A stretch of 64,000 nt of DNA from Cyclobacterium amurskyense (lineage in GTDB: Bacteria; Bacteroidota; Bacteroidia; Cytophagales; Cyclobacteriaceae): positions 992,001-1,056,000 of the forward strand of contig NZ_CP012040.1 in NCBI RefSeq assembly GCF_001050135.1, read 5' to 3'. Under the pieces are notes generated by a model. The model was not told where the DNA came from and searched no databases. It saw only the letters and a list, made by a program, of their open reading frames with translations. This document shows positions 33,406-41,156 of this stretch, one piece after another (position 1 is the stretch's first letter; the number at the start of each line of letters is the position of its first letter). A program made the translations under genes and the position numbers.

Positions 33406-34959
33406 TCATTTTGGCTGCAAATGTACGATAGGGATGATCATTTCTTCCAATGATACTCCACCATGTTGAAAGGTATCCCTATAATAATTTACGTAGTAGT
33501 TGTAATTATTTGGATAGGCAAAGAAATAATCTTCTACAGCAAATACATAACTGGAAGAAATATTCAAACGAGGAAGCCTGGCTTCATCTGGGTTGCTGAT
33601 CTCAAAGACTTTTCCCGATTCAAAATTAAGGTTTTTTCCTTGTTTATACCTCAAATTGGTAGTAACGTTTCGATCTCCTATGATTTTATAAGGTTTATTC
33701 ACGCGTTTGGTACCATGATCCGTAGTCACAATCACCTCCGCACCTGCAGCACTTATTTTCTTGAATAGTTCAAATAAAGAACTGTGCAGAAACCAGCTTA
33801 TGGTTAGAGAACGATAGGCGGATTCATCAGGGGCCAACTCTCTGATCATTTTCATATCAGTCCTGGCATGTGACATCATGTCCACAAAATTGTAAACCAA
33901 TACATTTAACTCATTTTTCATGAGATTGGGAAACTGCTCTAATACTGCCTTACCTTGGTTGGTCTGCAAAATTTTATTGTAGCTAGAACGAATAGAGAGC
34001 CTGTTCTTTTTAAGGTTTACTTTTAAAAACTCCTCTTCATGGTTGTTTTTACCTTCGTCAGTATCTTCTCCCTCCCATAGGTCAGGGTGAGATTTCGCCA
34101 TCTCAAGCGGCATCATTCCACTAAACAATGCATTTCTTGAAAAGGCTGTGGTGGTTGGCAAAATACTATAATAGGTTCCATTTTCCTTTACCAAGAAATA
34201 ATCCCTCAACTGGTTTTCTATCATTTCCCATTGATCCAATCTTAAATTGTCAATCACAATAAAAAACAATGGTTTGTCTTTATTCAATTTTGGGAAAACA
34301 TGCTTTTTCATCACCTGATGAGACAATACAGGTTTACTGACATTAGGAACGTTTAACCAATCCAAATAATTTTCTTTTATAAAACGAGCAAAATTAGCAT
34401 TGGCTTCCACTTTTTGTGTTTCAAGCACTTCTTGCATGCTTTTGTTTTCCGTTTCATCTATCTCCAGCTCCCAATAAGTAAGTTTTTTATAGATATCAGC
34501 CCATTCTTCATGATCTATAGCATCATTATAAGCCATACTTATATTTCTGAAATCCTGCTGATAGGAAAGGTTGGTCTTCTCACTTATCAGCTGTTTGTTC
34601 TGTAGAATTTTCTTGACAGAAAGCAAAATTTGATTGGGATTAATGGGCTTAATCAGGTAATCAGCAATCTTACCACCAATGGCATCATCCATGATATGCT
34701 CTTCCTCACTCTTGGTGATCATTACCACAGGAATTTGTGGTTTTAGGCTTTTGATTTGCTGTAGGGTTTCAAGGCCAGTCATGCCCGGCATCATCTCATC
34801 TAAAAATATCACATCAAAATTATCCTCCTCCACTTTTTCTACAGCATCAAGTCCACTGTTCACAGTAACAATGTCATAACCTTTTTGTTGTAGAAATAAA
34901 ATATGAGGTTTTAAGAGATCGATCTCATCGTCTGCCCATAATATTTTGAAATTTTGCAT
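33406..34959 (-). CDS. porX: PorX, response regulator with alkaline-phosphatase-superfamily effector
   Basis: PorX is the regulator of the type IX secretion system, working with the kinase PorY and the sigma factor SigP in Porphyromonas. The 517-residue protein has an N-terminal receiver with D10-D11 and phosphoacceptor D54 in IFLDEMMPGM. A helical bundle follows, then a PglZ/alkaline-phosphatase-like domain. Metal-site elements are VIDNLRLDQWEMI, TTTAFSRNALFSGMMP and VTTDHGTKRVNK. In PorX this domain has been described as a phosphodiesterase acting on cyclic and linear oligonucleotides. No porY lies nearby. The cargo protein at 15171 is a probable client of the system it controls. Confidence 0.92.
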   Translation of the reverse strand: MQNFKILWADDEIDLLKPHILFLQQKGYDIVTVNSGLDAVEKVEEDNFDVIFLDEMMPGMTGLETLQQIKSLKPQIPVVMITKSEEEHIMDDAIGGKIADYLIKPINPNQILLSVKKILQNKQLISEKTNLSYQQDFRNISMAYNDAIDHEEWADIYKKLTYWELEIDETENKSMQEVLETQKVEANANFARFIKENYLDWLNVPNVSKPVLSHQVMKKHVFPKLNKDKPLFFIVIDNLRLDQWEMIENQLRDYFLVKENGTYYSILPTTTAFSRNALFSGMMPLEMAKSHPDLWEGEDTDEGKNNHEEEFLKVNLKKNRLSIRSSYNKILQTNQGKAVLEQFPNLMKNELNVLVYNFVDMMSHARTDMKMIRELAPDESAYRSLTISWFLHSSLFELFKKISAAGAEVIVTTDHGTKRVNKPYKIIGDRNVTTNLRYKQGKNLNFESGKVFEISNPDEARLPRLNISSSYVFAVEDYFFAYPNNYNYYVNYYRDTFQHGGVSLEEMIIPIVHLQPK

Positions 34960-35011
34960 ATCAATTGGTTTAATTCTTTTTTACTTTAATTACTTTTGGC
35001 AAGTTGCCTTT

Positions 35012-36253
35012 ATGAACAGGACATTGAAAAGTTATAAAATCATAAATGACCCGGTATACGGGTTTATTAACATTCCAAGTGAGCTGATTTTTGCAGTCAT
35101 TGACCATCCTTACTTTCAAAGGTTACGTAGAATCAAGCAGCTTGGTTTGACAGATATGGTATATCCTGGAGCCTTGCATACTAGGTTTCATCATGCCATT
35201 GGAGCGATGCACCTTATGAGCATCACTTTAGACCAACTTCGAAATAAGGGAATTGAAATTTCAGACATTGAATACGAAGCTGCTTTACTTGCTATTCTTC
35301 TCCATGACATCGGTCATGGCCCCTTTTCCCATGCTCTAGAATCAATATTACTAAAAGGCCAGCACCATGAAACATTGTCACTGCTCTTTTTTGACGAATT
35401 AAATAAGCAATTTCATGGCCAGCTTTCACTGGCTAGAAAAATTTTTGTTGGAAGTTACGAAAGAAAATTCTTTCACCAACTCGTCTCTAGTCAATTGGAT
35501 ATTGATCGACTAGATTATTTACAAAGAGATTGTTTTTTTACAGGAGTATCTGAAGGTACTATCGGTGCTGACAGGATCATTAAAATGATGACCATCATCA
35601 ATGATGAAGTGGTGATCGAAGAAAAAGGCATTTACAGCATTGAGAATTTTCTGAATGCTAGAAGACTTATGTATTGGCAGGTCTATTTACACAAGACAAC
35701 TGTTTGCGCAGAAAAAATGCTAATTAACCTGATTTTAAGAGCCAAGCATCTTGGAAGTTCAGGTTTTCAACTTCCAGGATCCATTGAATTCTTGGGTTTT
35801 TTAACAAAGAACTTAACCAAAGACACTAGTACCGGAACACCTGCTTGGCTGGATGATTTTGCTCAGCTCGATGATTTAGACGTATGGGGTGCAATAAAAC
35901 TTTGGAAGGACATAGACGATTTGGTACTAAGTCAAATTTCCAAAATGTTTTTGACTAGAAATTTATTTAAAATCCACCTTAGCAATCAGCCTTTGGATGT
36001 TAAGGAAACGACAACTTTAAAATTGAAAGTTCAAAAAAAATTAATGGTTTCTGACGAAAATTTAAGTTATTTTTTCTCTGAGGGAGAAATCAGCAACTAT
36101 GGCTATTTGACTGAAAATAAAATTTTAATTCTAACAAAAAAGGGGGAAGTATTGGACGTAGCATCGGCTGCAGATTTACCAAATATAAAAGCAATGAGTA
36201 AAATTGTTAAAAAATACTATGCTTGTCATGCTAAAAATTTAACTTTACGGTAA
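35012..36253 (+). CDS. HD-domain phosphohydrolase (SAMHD1/YdhJ-like)
   Basis: This 413-residue cytoplasmic protein of the HD superfamily begins MNRTLKSYKIINDPVYGFI. An upstream in-frame ATG at 34946 would overlap porX and lacks homology. Metal residues are H61 region (LHTRFHHAIGA), H98-D99 in LLHDIGHGPFSH, and the distant D in SSQLDIDRLDYLQRD. This resembles dNTP triphosphohydrolase-like proteins common in Bacteroidota. A TACTTTTG box at 34991-34998 lies just upstream. It is 52 bases from the divergent porX start and 17 bases before lpxD, so it probably leads the lipid A operon. Its substrate is unknown. Confidence 0.85.
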   Translation: MNRTLKSYKIINDPVYGFINIPSELIFAVIDHPYFQRLRRIKQLGLTDMVYPGALHTRFHHAIGAMHLMSITLDQLRNKGIEISDIEYEAALLAILLHDIGHGPFSHALESILLKGQHHETLSLLFFDELNKQFHGQLSLARKIFVGSYERKFFHQLVSSQLDIDRLDYLQRDCFFTGVSEGTIGADRIIKMMTIINDEVVIEEKGIYSIENFLNARRLMYWQVYLHKTTVCAEKMLINLILRAKHLGSSGFQLPGSIEFLGFLTKNLTKDTSTGTPAWLDDFAQLDDLDVWGAIKLWKDIDDLVLSQISKMFLTRNLFKIHLSNQPLDVKETTTLKLKVQKKLMVSDENLSYFFSEGEISNYGYLTENKILILTKKGEVLDVASAADLPNIKAMSKIVKKYYACHAKNLTLR

Positions 36254-36270
36254 AAATTAATTTATACCTA

Positions 36271-37293
36271 ATGGAATTTACCATTGATCATATTGCTCAA
36301 CTTTTAGATGGAACTGTAGAAGGTGATGGTTCGCAGCTTATCCACACCTTAGAAAAGATCCAAGAAGGGAAACCTGGCAGCATTGGTTTTCTTTCTAATT
36401 TAAAATACGAGAAACACCTTTACACTACTAATTGCTCAGCAATTATCGTTTCAGAAGACTTTGTACCACAAAAATCTTATTCGACGACCTTGGTCAGGGT
36501 AAAGGATCCTTACACTGCTTTTTCTAAGTTACTGGAAAGTTATTCAGAACTCACCAAACCCAACCCTCAAGGAGTAGAAGAACCGAGTTTTTTTGGTGAA
36601 AACAGTGTAATAGGTGAAAAATATTACCTAGGAGCATTTTCCTATGTAGGGAAAAACTGTATCATTGGCGACAATGTTAAGATTTATCCGCAAGTATATA
36701 TCGGTGACAATGTCACAATAGGCAACGACTGTGTTTTTCATTCAGGGGTTAAAATATATGCCCAAACTAAGATTGGGAATAACTGTGAAATTCACGCTGG
36801 AACAATCTTAGGCGCTGATGGCTTTGGCTTTACGCCTCAAGCAGATGGCACATACAGTAATGTCCCTCAGTTAGGAAATGTAGTCTTAGAAGACAATATT
36901 AGCATTGGCGCAAATTCCACAGTAGATTGTGCAACTTTAGGTTCCACTATTATAAAGAAGGGAGCGAAGATTGACAATCATGTTCAAATTGCACACAATG
37001 TGACAATTGGAGAAAACACAGTCATTGCTGCGCAAGCAGGTGTTGCTGGATCCACTATTATTGGAAAAAACTGTGTCCTCGCAGGTAAATCATCTATTGT
37101 AGGACATATAGAACTTGCTAATAACACAACAGTGGGAGGCAACACAGGAGTAATGAAATCAATAACTGAACCAGGAACCACTTTATTTGGTTTTATAGGT
37201 TTTGATGTAAAAGCTTTCCTAAAATCTTATTCCATTTTCAAAAAACTGCCTTTACTTCAGGACAAATTAAGAGAGCTGGAAAAAAAACAATAA
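36271..37293 (+). CDS. lpxD: UDP-3-O-(3-hydroxyacyl)glucosamine N-acyltransferase
   Basis: LpxD adds the second 3-hydroxyacyl chain in lipid A synthesis. The 340-residue protein has the N-terminal uridine-binding domain (residues 1-105; GSIGFLSNLKYEKHLYTT, AIIV). A left-handed beta helix of hexapeptide repeats (about 110-310) follows, with many I-G-x-N-x-x-I steps. The catalytic histidine lies in IDNHVQIAHNVTIGENT, and AAQAGVAGSTIIG is also conserved. A C-terminal helix ends the protein. It lies between the HD hydrolase gene and lpxC-fabZ, all on the plus strand. Confidence 0.95.
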   Translation: MEFTIDHIAQLLDGTVEGDGSQLIHTLEKIQEGKPGSIGFLSNLKYEKHLYTTNCSAIIVSEDFVPQKSYSTTLVRVKDPYTAFSKLLESYSELTKPNPQGVEEPSFFGENSVIGEKYYLGAFSYVGKNCIIGDNVKIYPQVYIGDNVTIGNDCVFHSGVKIYAQTKIGNNCEIHAGTILGADGFGFTPQADGTYSNVPQLGNVVLEDNISIGANSTVDCATLGSTIIKKGAKIDNHVQIAHNVTIGENTVIAAQAGVAGSTIIGKNCVLAGKSSIVGHIELANNTTVGGNTGVMKSITEPGTTLFGFIGFDVKAFLKSYSIFKKLPLLQDKLRELEKKQ

Positions 37294-37341
37294 ATTCGCA
37301 GTCTGAATTGGTCCACCTCAAGTAAATAGTTATTTATTTTA

Positions 37342-38736
37342 ATGAAAGTAAAACAGCATACCATAAAAAAACAAGTTACCCTGAACGGTGTAGGTTTACA
37401 CACAGGAATTGTAGCTAACATGACCTTTTTACCAGCCAGCCCTAACCATGGATATAAATTCCAAAGGATGGATCTGGAAGGACAGCCTATCATTGATGCG
37501 GATGTGGACAATGTTGTTGACGTTTCTCGAGGAACCACATTGGAACAAGGCGGTGCAAGGGTATTTACTGTTGAGCATGTTTTGGCAGCACTTGTAGGGA
37601 TGGAAATAGACAATGTTCTTATTCAGCTGAATGGCCCTGAGCCTCCAATTTTGGATGGAAGTAGCATTCAATTTATTAACATACTAGAAGATGCCGGCCT
37701 AGAAGAACAAAATGCCTTAAGAAGGTTTTTTGAAGTTCCGGAAAGCATCCATTATAAAGATAGTGCCCGAGAAGTAGAGATGGCCGCATTGCCATTGGAC
37801 GATTTTAGGGTAACAGTAATGGTTGATTATAACTCTCCTGTATTGGGCAGTCAGCACGCTTCAATTACTGATATCAGCCAATTTCGCCATGAAATCGCAT
37901 CATGTAGAACATTTTGCTTTTTACATGAACTAGAAATGCTCTATAAAAACAACCTGATTCAAGGGGGTGACCTCAACAATGCCATTGTAGTGGTAGACCG
38001 AATAGTAGAGGAGGCTGAACTTGCCAATCTTGCTAAAATGTTTAACAAACAAAAGGTAGAGGTCAAGAAAGAGGGCATACTCAACAATGTGGAATTAAGG
38101 TATAAAAATGAGCCAGCCAGACATAAACTTTTGGATGTGATCGGTGATCTTGCATTAGTAGGGCGACCACTCAAAGCACAAATATTAGCTGCCAGACCTG
38201 GACATGCTGCCAATGTTGCCTTTGCGAAGAAAATAAAGCGTGCGATGGAAAAAGCAGGCCCTATGCATATCCCTTATTATGATCCCAAATCCCCTCCGGT
38301 ACTGGATATCAATCAAATAAGCAATATTCTACCACATAGGTATCCATTCCAACTATTAGACAAGGTCATTTATCTCGATGATAAAGTGGTGGCAGGCGTT
38401 AAAAACGTGACCATCAACGAACCTTTTTTTATGGGACATTTTCCTAATAATCCTGTGATGCCTGGCGTTCTACAGGTAGAGGCCATGGCCCAAACAGGAG
38501 GTATTCTCGTTTTGAGTACTGTTGAAGATCCTGAAAATTATTGGACTTATTTCCTAAGCATTGAAAATTGTAAGTTCAGGAAAATGGTTCTACCCGGTGA
38601 TACATTGATTTTCAAGTGTGAATTATTAAATCCAATCCGTAGAGGTATAGCTAAAATGAAGGGGGAGGCCTTTGTAGGTAATGCCTTGGTTTGTGAAGCC
38701 ATTATGACTGCCAGCATTGTAAGAAAAGACGCATGA
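37342..38736 (+). CDS. lpxC/fabZ: Bifunctional LpxC-FabZ: UDP-3-O-acyl-GlcNAc deacetylase / 3-hydroxyacyl-ACP dehydratase
   Basis: This 464-residue fusion is typical of Bacteroidota. The LpxC part (1-305) removes the acetyl group in the first committed step of lipid A synthesis; zinc ligands are H79 in VEHVLAAL and H261 with D265 in RHKLLDVIGD, and H288 in RPGHAAN is the general acid. The FabZ part (about 318-464) dehydrates 3-hydroxyacyl-ACP: NILPHRYPFQLLDKV, then H366 in FMGHFPNNPVMPG and E380 in VLQVEAMAQ. The fusion ties together two enzymes that draw on the same hydroxyacyl-ACP pool. Its stop overlaps the lpxA start by 4 bases. Confidence 0.96.
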   Translation: MKVKQHTIKKQVTLNGVGLHTGIVANMTFLPASPNHGYKFQRMDLEGQPIIDADVDNVVDVSRGTTLEQGGARVFTVEHVLAALVGMEIDNVLIQLNGPEPPILDGSSIQFINILEDAGLEEQNALRRFFEVPESIHYKDSAREVEMAALPLDDFRVTVMVDYNSPVLGSQHASITDISQFRHEIASCRTFCFLHELEMLYKNNLIQGGDLNNAIVVVDRIVEEAELANLAKMFNKQKVEVKKEGILNNVELRYKNEPARHKLLDVIGDLALVGRPLKAQILAARPGHAANVAFAKKIKRAMEKAGPMHIPYYDPKSPPVLDINQISNILPHRYPFQLLDKVIYLDDKVVAGVKNVTINEPFFMGHFPNNPVMPGVLQVEAMAQTGGILVLSTVEDPENYWTYFLSIENCKFRKMVLPGDTLIFKCELLNPIRRGIAKMKGEAFVGNALVCEAIMTASIVRKDA

Positions 38737-39512
38737 TCAGTAAACTATCCGAAATAAGTGAAAAGGCCCGTTTAGGAGAAAATGTTTCAATAGAAGCTTT
38801 CTCGTCTGTACATCCCGATGTAGAAATTGGAGATGGCACATGGATTGGCTCTAACGTAACCATCTACCCTGGAGCCAGAATAGGTAAGAATTGTAGGATC
38901 TTCCCTGGTGCAGTGATCTCTGCTATCCCTCAGGACTTGAAATTTAGTGGTGAATCATCTCTGGTAGAAATTGGAGACAATACCACTATTAGGGAGTTTG
39001 TCACAATTAATAGAGGAACAGCCGATAAGCAAACCACCAAAATTGGTGAAAACTGTTTGTTAATGGCCTATGTACACATAGCACATGACTGTCTAATCCA
39101 AAATCGTGTAATTATTGCAAACTCGGTTCAAGTGGCAGGACATGTCACCATCGACGACTGGGCCTTTGTAGGAGGTAGCAGTGCCATACATCAGTTTGTT
39201 AAGATTGGCATGCATAGCATGATCTCTGGTGGATCTCTGGTAAGAAAAGATGTACCACCATTTACTAAAGCCGCGCGGGAACCTTTGAGTTACGCGGGGG
39301 TTAATTCACTGGGATTGAGACGAAGAGGGTTCGAAAGCAAAACCATCAGTGAAATTCAAGAAGTTTACCGATTCCTCTTTTTAAACAGTTGGAACAATAG
39401 CAGGGCTTTAGAAGAGATAGAAATCAACCTTCCTGCCACAAAAGAACGGGATGAAATAGTCAATTTTATTCGTTCCTCTGAAAGAGGTGTAATGAAAGGA
39501 TACATTCAATAG
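38733..39512 (+). CDS. lpxA: UDP-N-acetylglucosamine acyltransferase
   Basis: LpxA starts lipid A synthesis by adding a 3-hydroxyacyl chain to UDP-GlcNAc. The 259-residue protein is a hexapeptide-repeat beta helix with SSVHPDVEIGDGTWIG at the start, ISAIPQDLKFSGE, and the signature IREFVTINRGT. The catalytic His is in LLMAYVHIAHDC. VGGSSAIHQFVKIG and the C-terminal helical region (LRRRGFESKTISEIQEVYRFLF) are standard. Overlap with lpxC-fabZ and a 1-base gap to the ABC ATPase gene indicate coupled translation. Confidence 0.95.
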   Translation: MISKLSEISEKARLGENVSIEAFSSVHPDVEIGDGTWIGSNVTIYPGARIGKNCRIFPGAVISAIPQDLKFSGESSLVEIGDNTTIREFVTINRGTADKQTTKIGENCLLMAYVHIAHDCLIQNRVIIANSVQVAGHVTIDDWAFVGGSSAIHQFVKIGMHSMISGGSLVRKDVPPFTKAAREPLSYAGVNSLGLRRRGFESKTISEIQEVYRFLFLNSWNNSRALEEIEINLPATKERDEIVNFIRSSERGVMKGYIQ

Positions 39513-39513
39513 T

Positions 39514-40149
39514 ATGTTATCAGTAAAACTGGAGGGAGGGGGAAAGAAATTTCAGCGTGAGTGGATCTTCAGAAATCTAAATCTTGACATCACTGTTGGT
39601 AAAAAAACGGCCATTATCGGAAGTAATGGTTCGGGAAAATCTACATTATTGAAATGTTTGTCTTCCCAAATGCCCCTTACTGAAGGAAAATTGAGCTTCA
39701 CTCAATTTAATAAAAACATCTTAGAAGAAGATATTTACAAGCACCTTACCATTAGTGCACCTTATCTGGAGTTCCCAGAAGAGTTGTCATTAAAGGAATT
39801 TTTAAATTTTCACTTCAGGTTCAAAAACTTAATTAAGGGGATAGACATCCCTCAACTAATAGAAATAATGTACCTTGAGAACTCCCTTAATAAACCCTTA
39901 AGTTATTTTTCTTCTGGAATGAAACAACGGTTAAAATTGGGGATTTGTTTTTTCTCTGACGCACCATTACTGCTATTAGACGAACCAACCTCTAACCTCG
40001 ATGAAAGAGGAATAAACTGGTACAGAGATTTGATGCAAAAATATTGTAGCGAGAAATGCGTACTTATTGCTTCAAATGATAAAAGAGAATTTGATTTTTG
40101 CGAAAATATTATTTCAATTGAGGATTATAAACTAAAGCGAACCCTTTGA
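39514..40149 (+). CDS. ABC transporter ATP-binding protein
   Basis: This 211-residue ATPase has Walker A IIGSNGSGKSTLLK (about 35-48), the signature loop FSSGMKQRLKLG, and Walker B PLLLLDEPTSNLDE. The H-loop position seems to hold asparagine (ASNDKREF) where histidine is usual, which may reduce activity. It has no fused membrane domain, and no permease gene is adjacent. It follows lpxA by 1 base in the lipid A operon. CcmA-like or LPS-related roles are possible; I cannot decide from sequence. Confidence 0.85.
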   Translation: MLSVKLEGGGKKFQREWIFRNLNLDITVGKKTAIIGSNGSGKSTLLKCLSSQMPLTEGKLSFTQFNKNILEEDIYKHLTISAPYLEFPEELSLKEFLNFHFRFKNLIKGIDIPQLIEIMYLENSLNKPLSYFSSGMKQRLKLGICFFSDAPLLLLDEPTSNLDERGINWYRDLMQKYCSEKCVLIASNDKREFDFCENIISIEDYKLKRTL

Positions 40150-40193
40150 TAAAATCGGGAAATGATTAATTTTACTTTTTAAGGACAAGAGAT

Positions 40194-40673
40194 ATGAGAA
40201 CGGTTTTGAAGTATTATTTGATTTTTATTTTTTTTGCTTTCACAGCTTGTACAGGAACTGACCCTGAAGATCCAAAAAAATCAGCTGAAGAAATCGCAAT
40301 TGAAAAATTGGCTGGTGCAAGTGGTAGTCAAACTTGGTCATTGGACAACGGAGGTTCAATTTCTAAAGATGGTATAATTGTAACCAACGACTTCGATGGA
40401 TTTGAAATTCGCTTTATTGCTAACAATGCTGGGAAAACCTACACTGCAAAAAACAGTAATCTGCTTTTTGACACGAATGGAAACTGGGCATTTTCAGGAG
40501 GTAACTACGACAAAATCATCCTTTCAGGCATACAACCAGCATCAAACAAGGAGATTTCTTTTACCGTAAACCAAGACAAATTGCGTTTGGAGTTTGTAGT
40601 TCCTGCTCCTCAAAACGCGAGAGTAAATGCCTTAGCAGGCTTTTATGTTATTGATTTGACAATTTTAAATTAA
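40194..40673 (+). CDS. Small lipoprotein of unknown function
   Basis: The 159-residue precursor has a lipoprotein signal peptide; the lipobox is FTAC with C19. The mature protein begins TGTDPEDPKKS, a flexible acidic linker. Then comes a compact domain with SQTWSLDNGGSISKDG, FEIRFIANNAGKTY and a C-terminal VNALAGFYVIDLTIL, probably a beta sandwich. The family is unrecognised by me. It follows the ABC gene by 44 bases and is followed 20 bases later by another small exported protein, so co-transcription is likely. Confidence 0.7.
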   Translation: MRTVLKYYLIFIFFAFTACTGTDPEDPKKSAEEIAIEKLAGASGSQTWSLDNGGSISKDGIIVTNDFDGFEIRFIANNAGKTYTAKNSNLLFDTNGNWAFSGGNYDKIILSGIQPASNKEISFTVNQDKLRLEFVVPAPQNARVNALAGFYVIDLTILN

Positions 40674-40693
40674 ACTAACAAACCCAATTAAAT

Positions 40694-41119
40694 ATGTATA
40701 AATATCTCTTTATCCTATGTTTCCTTAGCTCAACAGCATTAATGGCTCAGGAAAAACAAATAGTAGCAGTAGAAAAGGCCGTTTCTGAATTGGTGGATGC
40801 AATGGTGGCAGGCGATGCTTCCCGCCTAAAAAAAATCACAGATGCAAATTTATCCTATGGCCACTCCAATGGTCTTCTGGAAAATCAAAGTGAATTCATT
40901 GAAGCACTTAGTTCCGGGAATTCCAATTTTACTGAAATTAATATAGAAAATCAAACAGTAAATATTACTGGTAAAATTGCTTTAGTAAGGCATTTTTTAA
41001 TTGGAAAAACACTCAACAAAGGCAGTGGTCCAGCACCTGTGAATCTTGGTGTATTAACTGTATGGCATAAGAAAGGAAAATCCTGGATTTTACTTGCCCG
41101 CCAAGCATACAAAAGATAA
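40694..41119 (+). CDS. Exported DUF4440/NTF2-like protein
   Basis: The 141-residue precursor has a signal peptide at residues 1-18 (ending LMAQ). The mature domain is an NTF2/SnoaL-like cone: VSELVDAMVAGDASRLKKI, LSYGHSNGLLENQSEFIEAL, VRHFLIGKT, and a closing strand LTVWHKKGKSWILLARQAYK. This matches the DUF4440 pattern. Such proteins may bind or turn over small molecules, but no activity can be assigned. It ends 37 bases before the convergent mutS2 gene, with no clear terminator between. Confidence 0.75.
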   Translation: MYKYLFILCFLSSTALMAQEKQIVAVEKAVSELVDAMVAGDASRLKKITDANLSYGHSNGLLENQSEFIEALSSGNSNFTEINIENQTVNITGKIALVRHFLIGKTLNKGSGPAPVNLGVLTVWHKKGKSWILLARQAYKR

Positions 41120-41156
41120 TTTAGCTGAGGCTGAGGGGTAGCAATAAAAGGTGCTT

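Noticed and set aside
34946..35011. Upstream ATG start for the HD hydrolase, adding a hydrophobic N-terminus
   Set aside because: It overlaps the start of porX on the other strand and the promoter-like box; family homology begins at MNRTLKSY.
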